Shown: positions 26,465 through 36,413, counted from the first letter of the stretch. The stretch is DNA of 64,000 bases from Erysipelothrix anatis (GCF_009828745.1 NZ_WTSX01000006.1:1-64000), one strand, 5' to 3'. Notes: generated from the sequence alone by a model not told the origin. Translations and numbers: made by a program.

Positions 26465-27269
26465 ACCAATTGAAGAGAATAACGGTGATGATTCACTAAA
26501 AAAAATCAAAGCGGATCTTGAACTTAAAAAGCGAGTCGAGAAGAAGCGAAAACGAAAGCGATTTATGTCACGATTCTTTAGACTTTGCATTGTTTTGGCA
26601 ATTATTGCCAGTATTTATGCGTTTGATCAAAGTCAGTATTCGCGAATTCGCGAAATTCGGATTGAAGGAAACCAAGTTGTTTCGGAAACGGAAATTCGCG
26701 AAGCAATGGGTATAAATGAAGGGGACCGAATGATTCTCAAGCTTCCTTTTCTGGTAGATCGTAAGACATCATCGATACCGGGAGTTGATAATACATCGAG
26801 TAAGATGTATTATACACAAGGAATCTTAACCGTAAATGTTACAGAAGATGCAGCGATAGGGTATGAACCGACTGGAAATAACAATTTTAGAATATTATTT
26901 TCAAATGGAGAAGTGAAAGAAATATCAAAGGATTCACTATCCGCAATATTAGGTCTTCCAGTTTTCGTTGGATTTGATGAGAATACGCTTTCAAAGCAGT
27001 TATTAAACGCTTTTGGAGCATTGGATCCAGGAATTCTCAACGCAATATCTGAAGTACACATTGGGCAAGTTCAGTATGATCCAAGTGTGATGACACTGGT
27101 TATGAATAACAATTATACTGTTTTTATTAAGACAGAAACTTTACCTCAAATGAAGAGTTATGCTAGTATAGTAAGTGCTAATCAAACTGATGATCGCTGT
27201 ATCATCATAAATGAACACGGGCCGACATCGGACTCGGCGATAGCAAGTATTGTACCGTGTACACCATAA
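26445..27269 (+). CDS. ftsQ: Cell division protein FtsQ/DivIB
   Basis: A single-pass division protein acting with FtsL and DivIC at the septum. The 274 residues have a charged cytoplasmic N-terminus rich in Lys/Arg (KKRVEKKRKRKRF), one membrane span (about 45-60), and a POTRA domain opening IREIRIEGNQVVSETEIREAM. A beta domain with INEHGPTSDSAIAS near the end follows. The GTG start at 26445 has GGGTGGTGG upstream and overlaps murG by 20 bases. Neither ftsA nor ftsZ follows; the neighbours are of the fakA group instead. Confidence 0.88.
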   Translation: MRKNKFEPIEENNGDDSLKKIKADLELKKRVEKKRKRKRFMSRFFRLCIVLAIIASIYAFDQSQYSRIREIRIEGNQVVSETEIREAMGINEGDRMILKLPFLVDRKTSSIPGVDNTSSKMYYTQGILTVNVTEDAAIGYEPTGNNNFRILFSNGEVKEISKDSLSAILGLPVFVGFDENTLSKQLLNAFGALDPGILNAISEVHIGQVQYDPSVMTLVMNNNYTVFIKTETLPQMKSYASIVSANQTDDRCIIINEHGPTSDSAIASIVPCTP

Positions 27270-27311
27270 AACAAAAAACAAACCTATATAAACATAGAGG
27301 AGGAGAAGAAT

Positions 27312-27671
27312 ATGGCAATCGAGAAAACAAATGAGTTTGGAAAGATTTCAGTTTCGAATGATGCAATTGCGATGCTAGCCGGAGGTGTCATAACAGAAAG
27401 TTATGGTGTCGTTGGTATGGCTTCTCAACAAGTATTTAAAGATGGACTTGCTGAGTTACTCAAAGGGGAAAATTACTCAAAAGGTGTAATCGTACGTAAA
27501 ACCGATGCAGGTTACGATTTAGATGTTTACATTATTGTTAGTTATAATGTAAAAATCTCAGAAGTAGTTTTAGAAGTTCAAAAGAAAGCGAAGTATATGC
27601 TTGAAAAGTCATTACAACAAGAGTTCAACTCGATTAATGTCTTTGTTCAAGGGATCAAGGTAGTGAAATAA
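27312..27671 (+). CDS. Asp23/Gls24 family protein (YloU-like)
   Basis: A 119-residue Asp23-family protein (N-terminus EFGKISVSNDAIAMLAGGVI, C-terminus INVFVQGIKVVK). Members are envelope- or stress-associated cytoplasmic proteins of unclear mechanism. The place directly before the fakA-like gene is the conserved yloU-yloV order of Firmicutes. The ribosome site AGAGGAGGAG is strong and the stop overlaps the next ATG by one base. A second member of the family is at 53551. Confidence 0.9.
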   Translation: MAIEKTNEFGKISVSNDAIAMLAGGVITESYGVVGMASQQVFKDGLAELLKGENYSKGVIVRKTDAGYDLDVYIIVSYNVKISEVVLEVQKKAKYMLEKSLQQEFNSINVFVQGIKVVK

Positions 27672-29290
27672 TGAAAACAATAAATGGTGATATCTTTTTA
27701 AAGATGCTTCAAAGTGGAGCAAACAATCTAACAAATAAATACAACGAAATTAATGCGCTAAATGTTTTCCCTGTTCCAGATGGTGATACAGGTACAAACA
27801 TGAACTTGACATTTACAAGTGGATTAAATGATGCGAAGAAAGTTATGACATCAAACATTGGTGAACTTTCAAAAACTTTATCTCGTGGACTTTTAATGGG
27901 AGCACGTGGAAACTCAGGAGTTATCCTTTCTCAAATTTCCCGTGGGTTTGCACAAGCTGTTGAAGGAAAAATGGAAGTTAATGTCAATGAATTGGCAGAT
28001 GCTTTTGTTAACGGAAAAGTTGTCGCGTATAAAGCTGTTATGCGTCCAGTTGAGGGTACTATTTTAACTGTACTTCGTGAAAGTGCTGATGCTACTCGCA
28101 AATATGTAGATGAAAATCCAGAAATCGATGTAATCGAGTTTTTCGAAGTGTTAGTGCGTGAAGCAAATATTTCACTCGATAATACACCAGAACTCTTACC
28201 AGTTCTCAAAGAAGTTGGCGTTGTTGACAGTGGTGGTAAAGGTTATACGACAGTATTAGAAGGCTTCCTTTCAGAATTAAAAGGTGTTTCAATTGACCTT
28301 ATTGAAGGTGCAAACGATATTGAAGCAGCTCAAACTGATTTCGAACACGATGAATTTGGTTACTGTACAGAATTTATTATTAAAGTAGATGAAACATCAA
28401 CTGATCGTTATAACGAAGATAAACTGCGTTCACAATTGGAAGCAATTGGAAACTCACTCGTTGTTGTTACTGATGAAGACATCGTTAAAGTTCACGTTCA
28501 TACATTAACTCCTGGTAATGCTTTGAATATTGGACAAAAATACGGAGAGTTTGTTAAATTAAAAATTGAAAACATGACGGAACAACACAATACAATTTTA
28601 GATGCTGAATCAAAAGCAAAAGAACTTGCACATAGCAAATATGCAATTGTTTCTGTAGCGGCAGGATCTGGTGTTGAAGCGATGTTTAAAGAGTTGCGTG
28701 CTGATCACATCATTAGTGGTGGTCAAACAATGAATCCATCGACAGAAGACTTCATTGCAAAAATTGAAAGTATCAATGCAGATCACATTTTCATCTTGCC
28801 AAATAACTCGAATATTATAATGGCAGCTAAACAAGCTCAAGATATTCTTGAGGATAAAGACATTCATGTACTTGAAACAAAAACAATTCCGCAAGGTCTT
28901 GCAGCATGTGTAATGTTCAATCCAGATGTTGATGTTCAAGAAAACCTAGAAGAAATGCTTGAAGCAATTTCAAATACAAAAACAGGTCAAGTAACCTATG
29001 CGATTAAAGACACGATGTTTGAATCACTTGAAATTAAAGCAAATGATTTCATGGGGATTCTCGAAAAAGATATCGTGGTTACAGGTACAGAACGTATCGA
29101 AGTAACACAATCTTTAATCGACAAACTTATTACAGAAGAAAACGAATTGGTAACATTAATCACAGGTGAAGGTGTTGCTGAAGAAGAAGTAGAAACTGTA
29201 GTAGCACATATTGAATCAAATTATGATGTCGAAGTTGAAGTCATTGACGGACAACAACCAGTTTACTCATACATTATTGGAGTTGAATAA
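27671..29290 (+). CDS. fakA: FakA-like fatty acid kinase ATP-binding subunit (YloV/DAK family)
   Basis: With a FakB lipid-binding partner, FakA phosphorylates exogenous fatty acids for phospholipid synthesis. The 539 residues carry an N-terminal DhaL kinase domain with NVFPVPDGDTGTNM (31-44) and GARGNSGVILSQ (77-88). A middle domain and a C-terminal DegV-like segment follow. Length and order match YloV. The gene fits a bacterium that relies on host fatty acids, which agrees with the absence of the fatty-acid gene block between recG and rnc just downstream. No fakB lies in the window. Confidence 0.88.
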   Translation: MKTINGDIFLKMLQSGANNLTNKYNEINALNVFPVPDGDTGTNMNLTFTSGLNDAKKVMTSNIGELSKTLSRGLLMGARGNSGVILSQISRGFAQAVEGKMEVNVNELADAFVNGKVVAYKAVMRPVEGTILTVLRESADATRKYVDENPEIDVIEFFEVLVREANISLDNTPELLPVLKEVGVVDSGGKGYTTVLEGFLSELKGVSIDLIEGANDIEAAQTDFEHDEFGYCTEFIIKVDETSTDRYNEDKLRSQLEAIGNSLVVVTDEDIVKVHVHTLTPGNALNIGQKYGEFVKLKIENMTEQHNTILDAESKAKELAHSKYAIVSVAAGSGVEAMFKELRADHIISGGQTMNPSTEDFIAKIESINADHIFILPNNSNIIMAAKQAQDILEDKDIHVLETKTIPQGLAACVMFNPDVDVQENLEEMLEAISNTKTGQVTYAIKDTMFESLEIKANDFMGILEKDIVVTGTERIEVTQSLIDKLITEENELVTLITGEGVAEEEVETVVAHIESNYDVEVEVIDGQQPVYSYIIGVE

Positions 29291-29313
29291 GAGCGATTTT
29301 CGCTCTTTTCTCT
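29290..29313 (+). terminator. Short hairpin with T-tract between fakA and recG
   Basis: The stem gagcg/cgctc with a five-base loop is followed by TTTTCTCTT. It ends only four bases before the recG ATG, so it may act as a partial terminator lowering recG expression. Confidence 0.6.
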
Positions 29314-29316
29314 TAT

Positions 29317-31275
29317 ATGAAATTAACTGATAAGCAAACTCGAATCATCGAGACTTTTGATTATTCATCACCTGAACAGTTTCTAAATCATTATCCTTAC
29401 CGTTACGATTCGTATGAAACAAAGGCAATTGATGACTGGGTTGAAGGTGAAACTGTTGTATTTGAAGGAAAACTCGCATCTGGTTTTAGAACAGTGCGCT
29501 TCAAAGGAAATCAAAGTGTCACAAACTTCCAGGTATTCTCAGACGATACGTTAATTAAAGTGTCAATTTTCAATCGTCCTTTTTTGCGTGATTTCCACTA
29601 TAAAGAAGGAATTGTCGTTATAGGAACGGTACAAAGTGATCACAAAGTAATGGCAAAAACTGTGACAAATAAACCTCTTGAGGAAACTTTGGGATTAAAA
29701 CCGAGCTATCCATTAAAAGCAGGAATAAAAAATTACGAAGTAGAACGATTGATTAAAAAAATTTTAGAATCAATACGAATTGAGGAAACGGTTCCGACAA
29801 TTTATAAAGAGGCATACCGACTTCAATCGAAGCAACAGGCACTGCAGTGGATTCATAGACCCCAAACCAAAGACCAACTTATGGCTGCACTTCGTACACT
29901 AAAGTATGAAGAGTTTTTGCGCTACCATTTATCAGTGGCACTGAATCAATCGGGTTTTTCATTTGGAATCGCGAAGGCAATCTCAAATGATGTGTTGATA
30001 TCGTACTTAAATCAACTGCCATATGAATTAACAAAAAGTCAAAATGATGCGCTGTCTGAGATCTTGAATGATATTCGAAGTGACCAACAAATGCACCGGT
30101 TATTGCAAGGGGATGTTGGGTCTGGAAAAACAGTCGTTGCATTCTTAAGTGCGATTTCAGCTATTAAGGCAGGATACCAAGTTGTTTTTATGGTGCCAAC
30201 AGAAATTCTTATGAACCAACATCTTGCGTCTTTCAAATCACTGTTTCCCGACATTACGGTAGTGGGACTCTCTCAAAATACTGAAGATCGGAAAATTTGT
30301 TTAGAAGGAATAATGGACGGGTCGGTATCTTTTGTAATTGGAACCCACGCAGTACTCACCGAAGATGTCGTCTTTGACAATCTTGGATATGTGATTATTG
30401 ACGAGCAACATCGTTTTGGTGTGCGCCAACGACAAACTCTTATTGACAAAGGGAAGATGGTAGATGTACTGATGATGTCGGCGACGCCAATTCCTCGAAC
30501 TTTAGCAAATAGTTTATATTTCGATTTAAGTGTATCGACAATTTCAGGTTATCCAAGCCATCGGAAGTTGACTGAAACAGTTGTGATTAAAGAAAACTCT
30601 CTACGTAGTATTATTAAAGATTTGAATCACGTGTTAGATGAAGGGGAACAAATTTATGTTGTCTGTGCTGCGATTGAAGAAGGAGAACGTCCAAATGTAA
30701 AAAATGTCCGTGACATCTACAAGAATTTGAGTCAAGTCTTTAAGGGGCGTCGTGTTGGGATGCTTCATGGTAAAATGACCAGTTTAGAAAAAGATACTGT
30801 GATGGCGGCGTTCAACGCAGGGCACATTGATATTCTTGTGACAACCACTGTTATTGAAGTGGGGGTAGATGTTCATAATGCGAATACAATGGTAATTTAT
30901 AACGCAGAGCAGTTTGGATTGGCGACATTACATCAGCTGCGAGGTCGTGTAGGTCGTTGTCGAATTCAAGGCCGTTGTTTCTTGCTTAGCAGCTCTGATA
31001 CAGATATTGCGGAAGCGCGATTGAATGCGTTGGCATCATCGCATGACGGATTCGAATTATCGATGATGGATATGCGTATGCGTGGAATTGGAGATGCATT
31101 GGGCTTTCGACAGTCGGGAGTTCCTAATTTCATTCTCGGTGACATTGAAAAAGATGAAAAAATATTGTACCAGGCAAAAATTGATGCGAAGCATATTTCC
31201 GAGGATAAAGAGAACCCAGAGTATAAAGCAATCATAAATTCGGTCTTATCACAAGACTATTTTAAGACAACTTAA
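29317..31275 (+). CDS. recG: ATP-dependent DNA helicase RecG
   Basis: RecG reverses stalled replication forks and processes branched DNA. The 652 residues hold an N-terminal wedge/OB domain, Walker A GDVGSGKT (265-272), DEQH box (362-365), motif III SATPIPRT and the QLRGRVGR motif VI. It is about 30 residues shorter than the Bacillus protein, all from the extreme N-terminus. The start at 29317 has no visible ribosome site and follows a hairpin directly; no in-frame ATG follows for about 100 codons, so it is kept. Confidence 0.95.
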   Translation: MKLTDKQTRIIETFDYSSPEQFLNHYPYRYDSYETKAIDDWVEGETVVFEGKLASGFRTVRFKGNQSVTNFQVFSDDTLIKVSIFNRPFLRDFHYKEGIVVIGTVQSDHKVMAKTVTNKPLEETLGLKPSYPLKAGIKNYEVERLIKKILESIRIEETVPTIYKEAYRLQSKQQALQWIHRPQTKDQLMAALRTLKYEEFLRYHLSVALNQSGFSFGIAKAISNDVLISYLNQLPYELTKSQNDALSEILNDIRSDQQMHRLLQGDVGSGKTVVAFLSAISAIKAGYQVVFMVPTEILMNQHLASFKSLFPDITVVGLSQNTEDRKICLEGIMDGSVSFVIGTHAVLTEDVVFDNLGYVIIDEQHRFGVRQRQTLIDKGKMVDVLMMSATPIPRTLANSLYFDLSVSTISGYPSHRKLTETVVIKENSLRSIIKDLNHVLDEGEQIYVVCAAIEEGERPNVKNVRDIYKNLSQVFKGRRVGMLHGKMTSLEKDTVMAAFNAGHIDILVTTTVIEVGVDVHNANTMVIYNAEQFGLATLHQLRGRVGRCRIQGRCFLLSSSDTDIAEARLNALASSHDGFELSMMDMRMRGIGDALGFRQSGVPNFILGDIEKDEKILYQAKIDAKHISEDKENPEYKAIINSVLSQDYFKTT

Positions 31276-31303
31276 TCGTGTATAATAAACGCAGGTGATA
31301 AAC

Positions 31304-31984
31304 ATGACACAATGGGATTTATTGGATTCGTTAGGAATCCCTTATAACAATAAAAAATTAATAGAGCATGCTTTCGTGCATTCATCATATGTGAATGAAG
31401 CGCCGGTTGCACTTGAAGATAACGAACGTCTTGAGTTTATGGGTGATGCGGTTCTACAGATTACCGTTTCAGAACGTCTTTTCAAGCATCCGGACTATTT
31501 CAGTGAAGGTGATATGACACTTTATCGTGCCAAACTTGTTTGTGAAGAAGCGTTAGCTGATTACAGTCGACTTTTAAAATTAAATGACTATCTTTTACTG
31601 GGGACAGGAGAAGAACGTAATGGTGGCCGTCAGCGTCAGTCTATAATTGCTGATTTGTTTGAAAGTTTTATTGGTGCTGTCTATCTCGATAGTGGGATTG
31701 ATAGTGTTAATAAAATACTGGATGTTGTTCTCAAAGAAGTCTTTGAAGATCTCCAGTCGTTGAGCATTACGGATTACAAATCGAAACTACAAGAATTTAT
31801 TCAAGCGGATTCACGTAAGTCAGTAAGCTATGATGTCATTAATATTACGGGTCCTTCCAATGCTCCTGAGTTCGAAGTCGTCGTAAAATTGGATGACCTT
31901 ATCTTTGGTCTTGGTAAAGGAACGAGTAAGAAAAAAGCAGAACAACAAGCTGCGAAAGATGCATTTCAAAAACTTGTAAAATAA
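31304..31984 (+). CDS. rnc: Ribonuclease III
   Basis: RNase III cuts double-stranded RNA, including rRNA precursors. The 226-residue protein has the signature ERLEFMGDAVL (41-51), acidic pairs around E44/D48 and a C-terminal dsRNA-binding domain (YKSKLQEFIQ to KKKAEQQAAKDAF). ATG 31304 follows AGGTG; an in-frame GTG at 31295 is part of that site. A TATAAT at 31280-31285 may give it a promoter. In most Firmicutes rnc precedes smc; here polC follows and smc is 24 kb away. Confidence 0.96.
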   Translation: MTQWDLLDSLGIPYNNKKLIEHAFVHSSYVNEAPVALEDNERLEFMGDAVLQITVSERLFKHPDYFSEGDMTLYRAKLVCEEALADYSRLLKLNDYLLLGTGEERNGGRQRQSIIADLFESFIGAVYLDSGIDSVNKILDVVLKEVFEDLQSLSITDYKSKLQEFIQADSRKSVSYDVINITGPSNAPEFEVVVKLDDLIFGLGKGTSKKKAEQQAAKDAFQKLVK

Positions 31985-32001
31985 TAAAGGAGTGACGGTA
32001 C

Positions 32002-35000
32002 GTGCAACAGTTATTAAATACAATCAAAATTAATAAAGACTATCTTCCATTTTATGAAGATGCAAGCGTCGAGTCAGTCCGTTATAATCAATCAGAAAAG
32101 GTACTCGAGTTAATCCTCAAGGTAAACAGTGTGTTACCTTTTTCTGTCTTTGAGGACTTCGTACGTAAATTACAACTTAACACTAAATCTAAGGCAAATG
32201 TGACGGTCATTGCGCAATCAATGACGATTACAGCTTTAGATATGAATCGTTATGTGAACCTTGTCGCATCACGCTTGGCATTGCGTGCCATAAAAGATGC
32301 GCACTATACACTTGATGATACCAATCTTACAATTATTTGCGATAATGAATCACATCGTTTAGATGCCGACCGTCAATTAGATGTACTTATAGAAGGTCTG
32401 AAAGATTTTGGAATTCATTGTGATGTTTTAACGCAAGTTCGTGTAGATAATCTTGAAAAAGAAATCGTTGTGATGCCACAAATGAAACGTCCAGATGATC
32501 ATCAAGAACGGAAGACCGTATCGCGTCAGCCACGTCGTGGTGGTAAGGATTATAATACCGTCGCGATGGAAGTCTTGACCGATGAAGCACATAATGTGGC
32601 AGTTACGGGGGAAATTTTCGAAGTAGAAGTTCGCGAAACCCGTACTGGAAACTTCATTGTTAAATATTACATTTCAGATGGTAAAGCTGCGATTGTGATT
32701 ACAGACTTTGCTAAAACTGAAGATGAAATTATCAAAAAAGGGAAATGTATCAAAGTTTACGGAAATTACATTTTTGAACCACGATTTGAAAAAGATTATG
32801 TTTTCAAAATGGATCGCTATGAAGAGGTTGGAGATATCTTTAAACGCTTTGATACAGCTCAAGAAAAGCGCGTTGAATTCCATCTCCATACCAAATTTTC
32901 CGAGATGGATGGAATTAGTGATGCATCAGAATATATGAAACAGGCTTTTGAATGGGGTCATCCTGGAATGATTATTACTGACCACACAGCTGTTCAGTCC
33001 TTTCCTAAGGCATATGGTGCTTTAAAGCGAATGCGTAAAGACTATCCAGATCATGATTTCAAACTGGGTTATGGTGTGGAAATGAATCTTGTTGATCAGG
33101 ACCTTAAGATTGTGAGTCATGCTCAAGGTCAACCACTTCATAGTGGTGATTATGTTGCTTTTGACTTAGAAACAACTGGGTTATCGAACTTCTTTGATCA
33201 TATCATTGAATTTGGTGCTGTTCGAATTCGAAATGGGAAAGTGGTCGAGAACTTCCAAACATTCGTGAAACCACCGATTCCGATTCGACCATTCATCACA
33301 GAACTTACGAGCATTTCAAATGATGATGTCAAAAATGCAAAACCGATTGAAACAGCAATTGATGATATTTTAAACTTTATGGGTGATGATCCTTTAATTG
33401 CTCACAACGCCCAGTTTGATATTGATTTCCTGCAAGAGACGTTACGAAAACTTGGCCGTAAACCGCTTCAAAATGCTGTCATTGACACGCTTGATTTAGC
33501 CCGTGCGATGTATGATAACCGACGTTCGTATCGTCTGGGTGCAATTGCACGTTTACTCAGAATTTCCTACGATGAGAGTGTTGCTCACCGTGCCGATTAT
33601 GATGCGGAAGTGTTAAGTCTTGTCTTCTTAGAAATGATTCGTGATCCACGTTTGTCTGCATTCCAAGTTATTGATGATCTGCAAACTTTGAGTGACGAAA
33701 ATGGTTATTCAAAAGTTCGTAAACATCATGCGAATGTTATTGCGAAAAATGAAGCTGGTATTAAAAGCCTTTATGAGTTGATTTCAATCTCACATACCAA
33801 AAATCTTGCGTTTTTTGGGAATACATCTAAAGGGGATGCTGTTATGGCTGAACCACGGATTATCAGAGAAGAGCTGACTGCACGCCGAGAAAATTTATTG
33901 ATTGGTGCTGGATGTACCTCGTCTGAAGTGTTTGAAGTCGCAATGAACAAGAGTCAAGAAGCGTTGGATAAAACGATTGACTTTTATGACTATATAGAGA
34001 TTATGCCTTTGGATTACTACGGTCCACAAATTTATATGGGACAGATTGAAAATAAAGAACGTTTAGAAGCCATACTCAACCGAATCATCGAAACTGCAAC
34101 GCGCCTTAATAAACCAATAATTGCGGTAGGGAATGCGCACTATAACCATCCTAAAGAGAAAGTTATTCGTGATGTTTACATTCATTCTCAAGGAATTGGT
34201 GGATCAAGACACCCATTATTCATGTTTAATGAACAAAAACGAATGAATTTTGTGGCGCCAGATATGCATTTTAAATCAACCGATGAAATGCTGGCGGCGT
34301 TTGCTTGGTTAGGAGACCAAAAAGCCTATGATTTCGTCATTAAAAATCCTGTAAAACTTTTGGAGTCAATAGATGATGTGGCACCAAAAAAAGGAGAACT
34401 GTTCACACCAAAATTGGATAATTCTGATAAACTCTTAGAAGATATCGTTTATGAAAATGCGCATCGTATTTATGGAGACCAATTACCTGAAGTCGTAAGT
34501 TCACGAATTGAACGTGAATTGAAATCTATTTTTGGAAACGGATTTGGAGTTATTTACTATATTTCCCATCTTCTTGTAAAAAAATCTTTAGATGATGGCT
34601 ATTTGGTTGGATCGCGGGGTTCGGTTGGATCATCGCTCGTTGCAACGCTTGCGGAAATCACGGAAGTTAACCCATTACCACCTCACTATATTTGCTTGAA
34701 CTGTCATCATCAAGAGTTTTTCATGGATGGTAGTGTTTCAAGTGGCTACGATTTGCCAGAAAAAGTGTGCCCAAGTTGTGGTGAACCTTTAGTAGGTGAT
34801 GGACAAGATATCCCATTTGAGACATTCCTTGGATTTGAGGGCGATAAAGTTCCTGATATTGACCTTAACTTTTCTGGTGAGTATCAAGAACATGCTCATA
34901 ACTATACAAAAGAGATATTTGGGGAAGCCTATGTTTATCGCGCCGGAACCATTTCAACTGTTGCACAGAAAACCGCTTTTGGGTATGTGCTTGGCTACAA

Positions 35001-36303
35001 TGAGAGTATGAATATTACCGATTCAACAAATGCATGGAATACTTATCTCGCCTACGGTGCTGAGGGTGTCAAACGAACTACTGGACAACATCCAGGTGGT
35101 ATCATCGTTGTTCCAGATTATATGGACGTTCACGACTTTACTCCGATTCAATATCCAGCAAACAATCCCGAGTCATCGTGGTATACAACTCATTTTGAGT
35201 TCCACGATATTGATGACAACGTCCTAAAACTGGATATTCTTGGACATGTGGATCCTACGGCTATGAAAATGCTCGAACGCCTTACTGGAATTGATGTTAA
35301 AACAGTTCCGATGAATGACGTTCCAACGTTATCGCTCTTTAATAGTACAGAGGCACTTCATGTCGATGAACGAAACTATCACGAGATTACGGGTGGACTT
35401 GGACTTCCTGAGTTTGGAACACCGTTTGTTCGTGGTATGCTTGAAGCGACGAAACCGGATAAGTTTTCAGATTTAGTTCGTATATCCGGACTTTCTCATG
35501 GTACGGATGTTTGGCGTACGAATGCGGAAGACTTGATCAAAGATAAAGGCATGACACTGGATGAAGTTATAGGATGTCGGGATGATATTATGGTTTATCT
35601 TATGCATGCAGGATTACCAGCGAAAGAAGCTTTCGATATTATGGAAAGTGTTCGTAAAGGAAAAGGATTACGCGAGAACTGGATTGAATCCATGCGTAAG
35701 AATAATGTTCCAGAATGGTATATTGATTCATGTTTGAAAATTAAGTATATGTTCCCGAAAGCCCATGCCGTGGCTTATGTTATGATGGCAAATCGTGTAG
35801 CATGGTTCAAAGTTCACCACCCAAGAGCTTACTATTGTTCATACTTTACGCTACGTGTTAATGCGCATGAGATTGAAACACAAACCACAAACATCGAAAC
35901 AGTTCAAAGTCGGATCAACAATATTAACACGCGTTTGAAAAATTTTGAAACTAAAAATCAAGTCACAATCAAAGAGAAGAACTTGATTGATACATTAGAA
36001 GTTACTTTAGAGTTAATGAGTCGTGGATTTAAGATTAGTCCATTAGACTTGTACTATTCTGATGCAACTGAGTATAAACTTGATCCACGTGATGAGACAG
36101 CGATTATTCCACCATTCAACGTCGTTGATGGACTTGGAAATAACGTTGCAAATCAGATCGTGCGTGCTCGTGAAGAGCGAGAGTTTATATCTAAAAAAGA
36201 TCTGATGTCTCGCGGTGGAATATCTGCGACAACAGTCAAAAAACTTGATGAACTTGGTGTCACTGATCACTTACAAGAAACCAATCAAATGAGTTTATTC
36301 TAG
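32002..36303 (+). CDS. polC: DNA polymerase III PolC (with proofreading exonuclease)
   Basis: The main replicase of Firmicutes. Of 1433 residues, the N-terminal domains and OB-fold come first. A PHP domain starting EFHLHTKFSEMDG (about 292) is split by the DEDD exonuclease, DLETTGLS at 388-395. A zinc site follows, CLNCHH...CPSCG, around 898-930, and the catalytic core PDIDLNFSG is near 950. All are in the standard PolC order. Start is GTG with AAAGGAGTG eight bases upstream. It lies 17 bases behind rnc, an unusual partner, and is separated from its usual neighbour rimP by an accessory island. Confidence 0.97.
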   Translation: MQQLLNTIKINKDYLPFYEDASVESVRYNQSEKVLELILKVNSVLPFSVFEDFVRKLQLNTKSKANVTVIAQSMTITALDMNRYVNLVASRLALRAIKDAHYTLDDTNLTIICDNESHRLDADRQLDVLIEGLKDFGIHCDVLTQVRVDNLEKEIVVMPQMKRPDDHQERKTVSRQPRRGGKDYNTVAMEVLTDEAHNVAVTGEIFEVEVRETRTGNFIVKYYISDGKAAIVITDFAKTEDEIIKKGKCIKVYGNYIFEPRFEKDYVFKMDRYEEVGDIFKRFDTAQEKRVEFHLHTKFSEMDGISDASEYMKQAFEWGHPGMIITDHTAVQSFPKAYGALKRMRKDYPDHDFKLGYGVEMNLVDQDLKIVSHAQGQPLHSGDYVAFDLETTGLSNFFDHIIEFGAVRIRNGKVVENFQTFVKPPIPIRPFITELTSISNDDVKNAKPIETAIDDILNFMGDDPLIAHNAQFDIDFLQETLRKLGRKPLQNAVIDTLDLARAMYDNRRSYRLGAIARLLRISYDESVAHRADYDAEVLSLVFLEMIRDPRLSAFQVIDDLQTLSDENGYSKVRKHHANVIAKNEAGIKSLYELISISHTKNLAFFGNTSKGDAVMAEPRIIREELTARRENLLIGAGCTSSEVFEVAMNKSQEALDKTIDFYDYIEIMPLDYYGPQIYMGQIENKERLEAILNRIIETATRLNKPIIAVGNAHYNHPKEKVIRDVYIHSQGIGGSRHPLFMFNEQKRMNFVAPDMHFKSTDEMLAAFAWLGDQKAYDFVIKNPVKLLESIDDVAPKKGELFTPKLDNSDKLLEDIVYENAHRIYGDQLPEVVSSRIERELKSIFGNGFGVIYYISHLLVKKSLDDGYLVGSRGSVGSSLVATLAEITEVNPLPPHYICLNCHHQEFFMDGSVSSGYDLPEKVCPSCGEPLVGDGQDIPFETFLGFEGDKVPDIDLNFSGEYQEHAHNYTKEIFGEAYVYRAGTISTVAQKTAFGYVLGYNESMNITDSTNAWNTYLAYGAEGVKRTTGQHPGGIIVVPDYMDVHDFTPIQYPANNPESSWYTTHFEFHDIDDNVLKLDILGHVDPTAMKMLERLTGIDVKTVPMNDVPTLSLFNSTEALHVDERNYHEITGGLGLPEFGTPFVRGMLEATKPDKFSDLVRISGLSHGTDVWRTNAEDLIKDKGMTLDEVIGCRDDIMVYLMHAGLPAKEAFDIMESVRKGKGLRENWIESMRKNNVPEWYIDSCLKIKYMFPKAHAVAYVMMANRVAWFKVHHPRAYYCSYFTLRVNAHEIETQTTNIETVQSRINNINTRLKNFETKNQVTIKEKNLIDTLEVTLELMSRGFKISPLDLYYSDATEYKLDPRDETAIIPPFNVVDGLGNNVANQIVRAREEREFISKKDLMSRGGISATTVKKLDELGVTDHLQETNQMSLF

Positions 36304-36336
36304 AATCTCTCAAGATTTTATGACATCTTAAACATA

Positions 36337-36363
36337 AAAGAGTGCAAGTTGCACTCTTTTTTC
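36337..36363 (+). terminator. Terminator after polC
   Basis: A 12-pair stem aaaagagtgcaa with its complement is followed by a T-tract. Very stable and nearly loop-free. Confidence 0.88.
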
Positions 36364-36380
36364 TGTGAAACGATAGAGAC

Positions 36381-36391
36381 ACGCTATAATA
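36381..36391 (+). promoter_or_regulatory. Promoter -10 region for the orphan membrane gene
   Basis: ACGCTATAATA, with TATAAT at 36385-36390; the same 11 bases lie before smc and dnaE. No good -35 is seen. Confidence 0.55.
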
Positions 36392-36413
36392 AGATAAAGA
36401 GAGGGTGATAATC

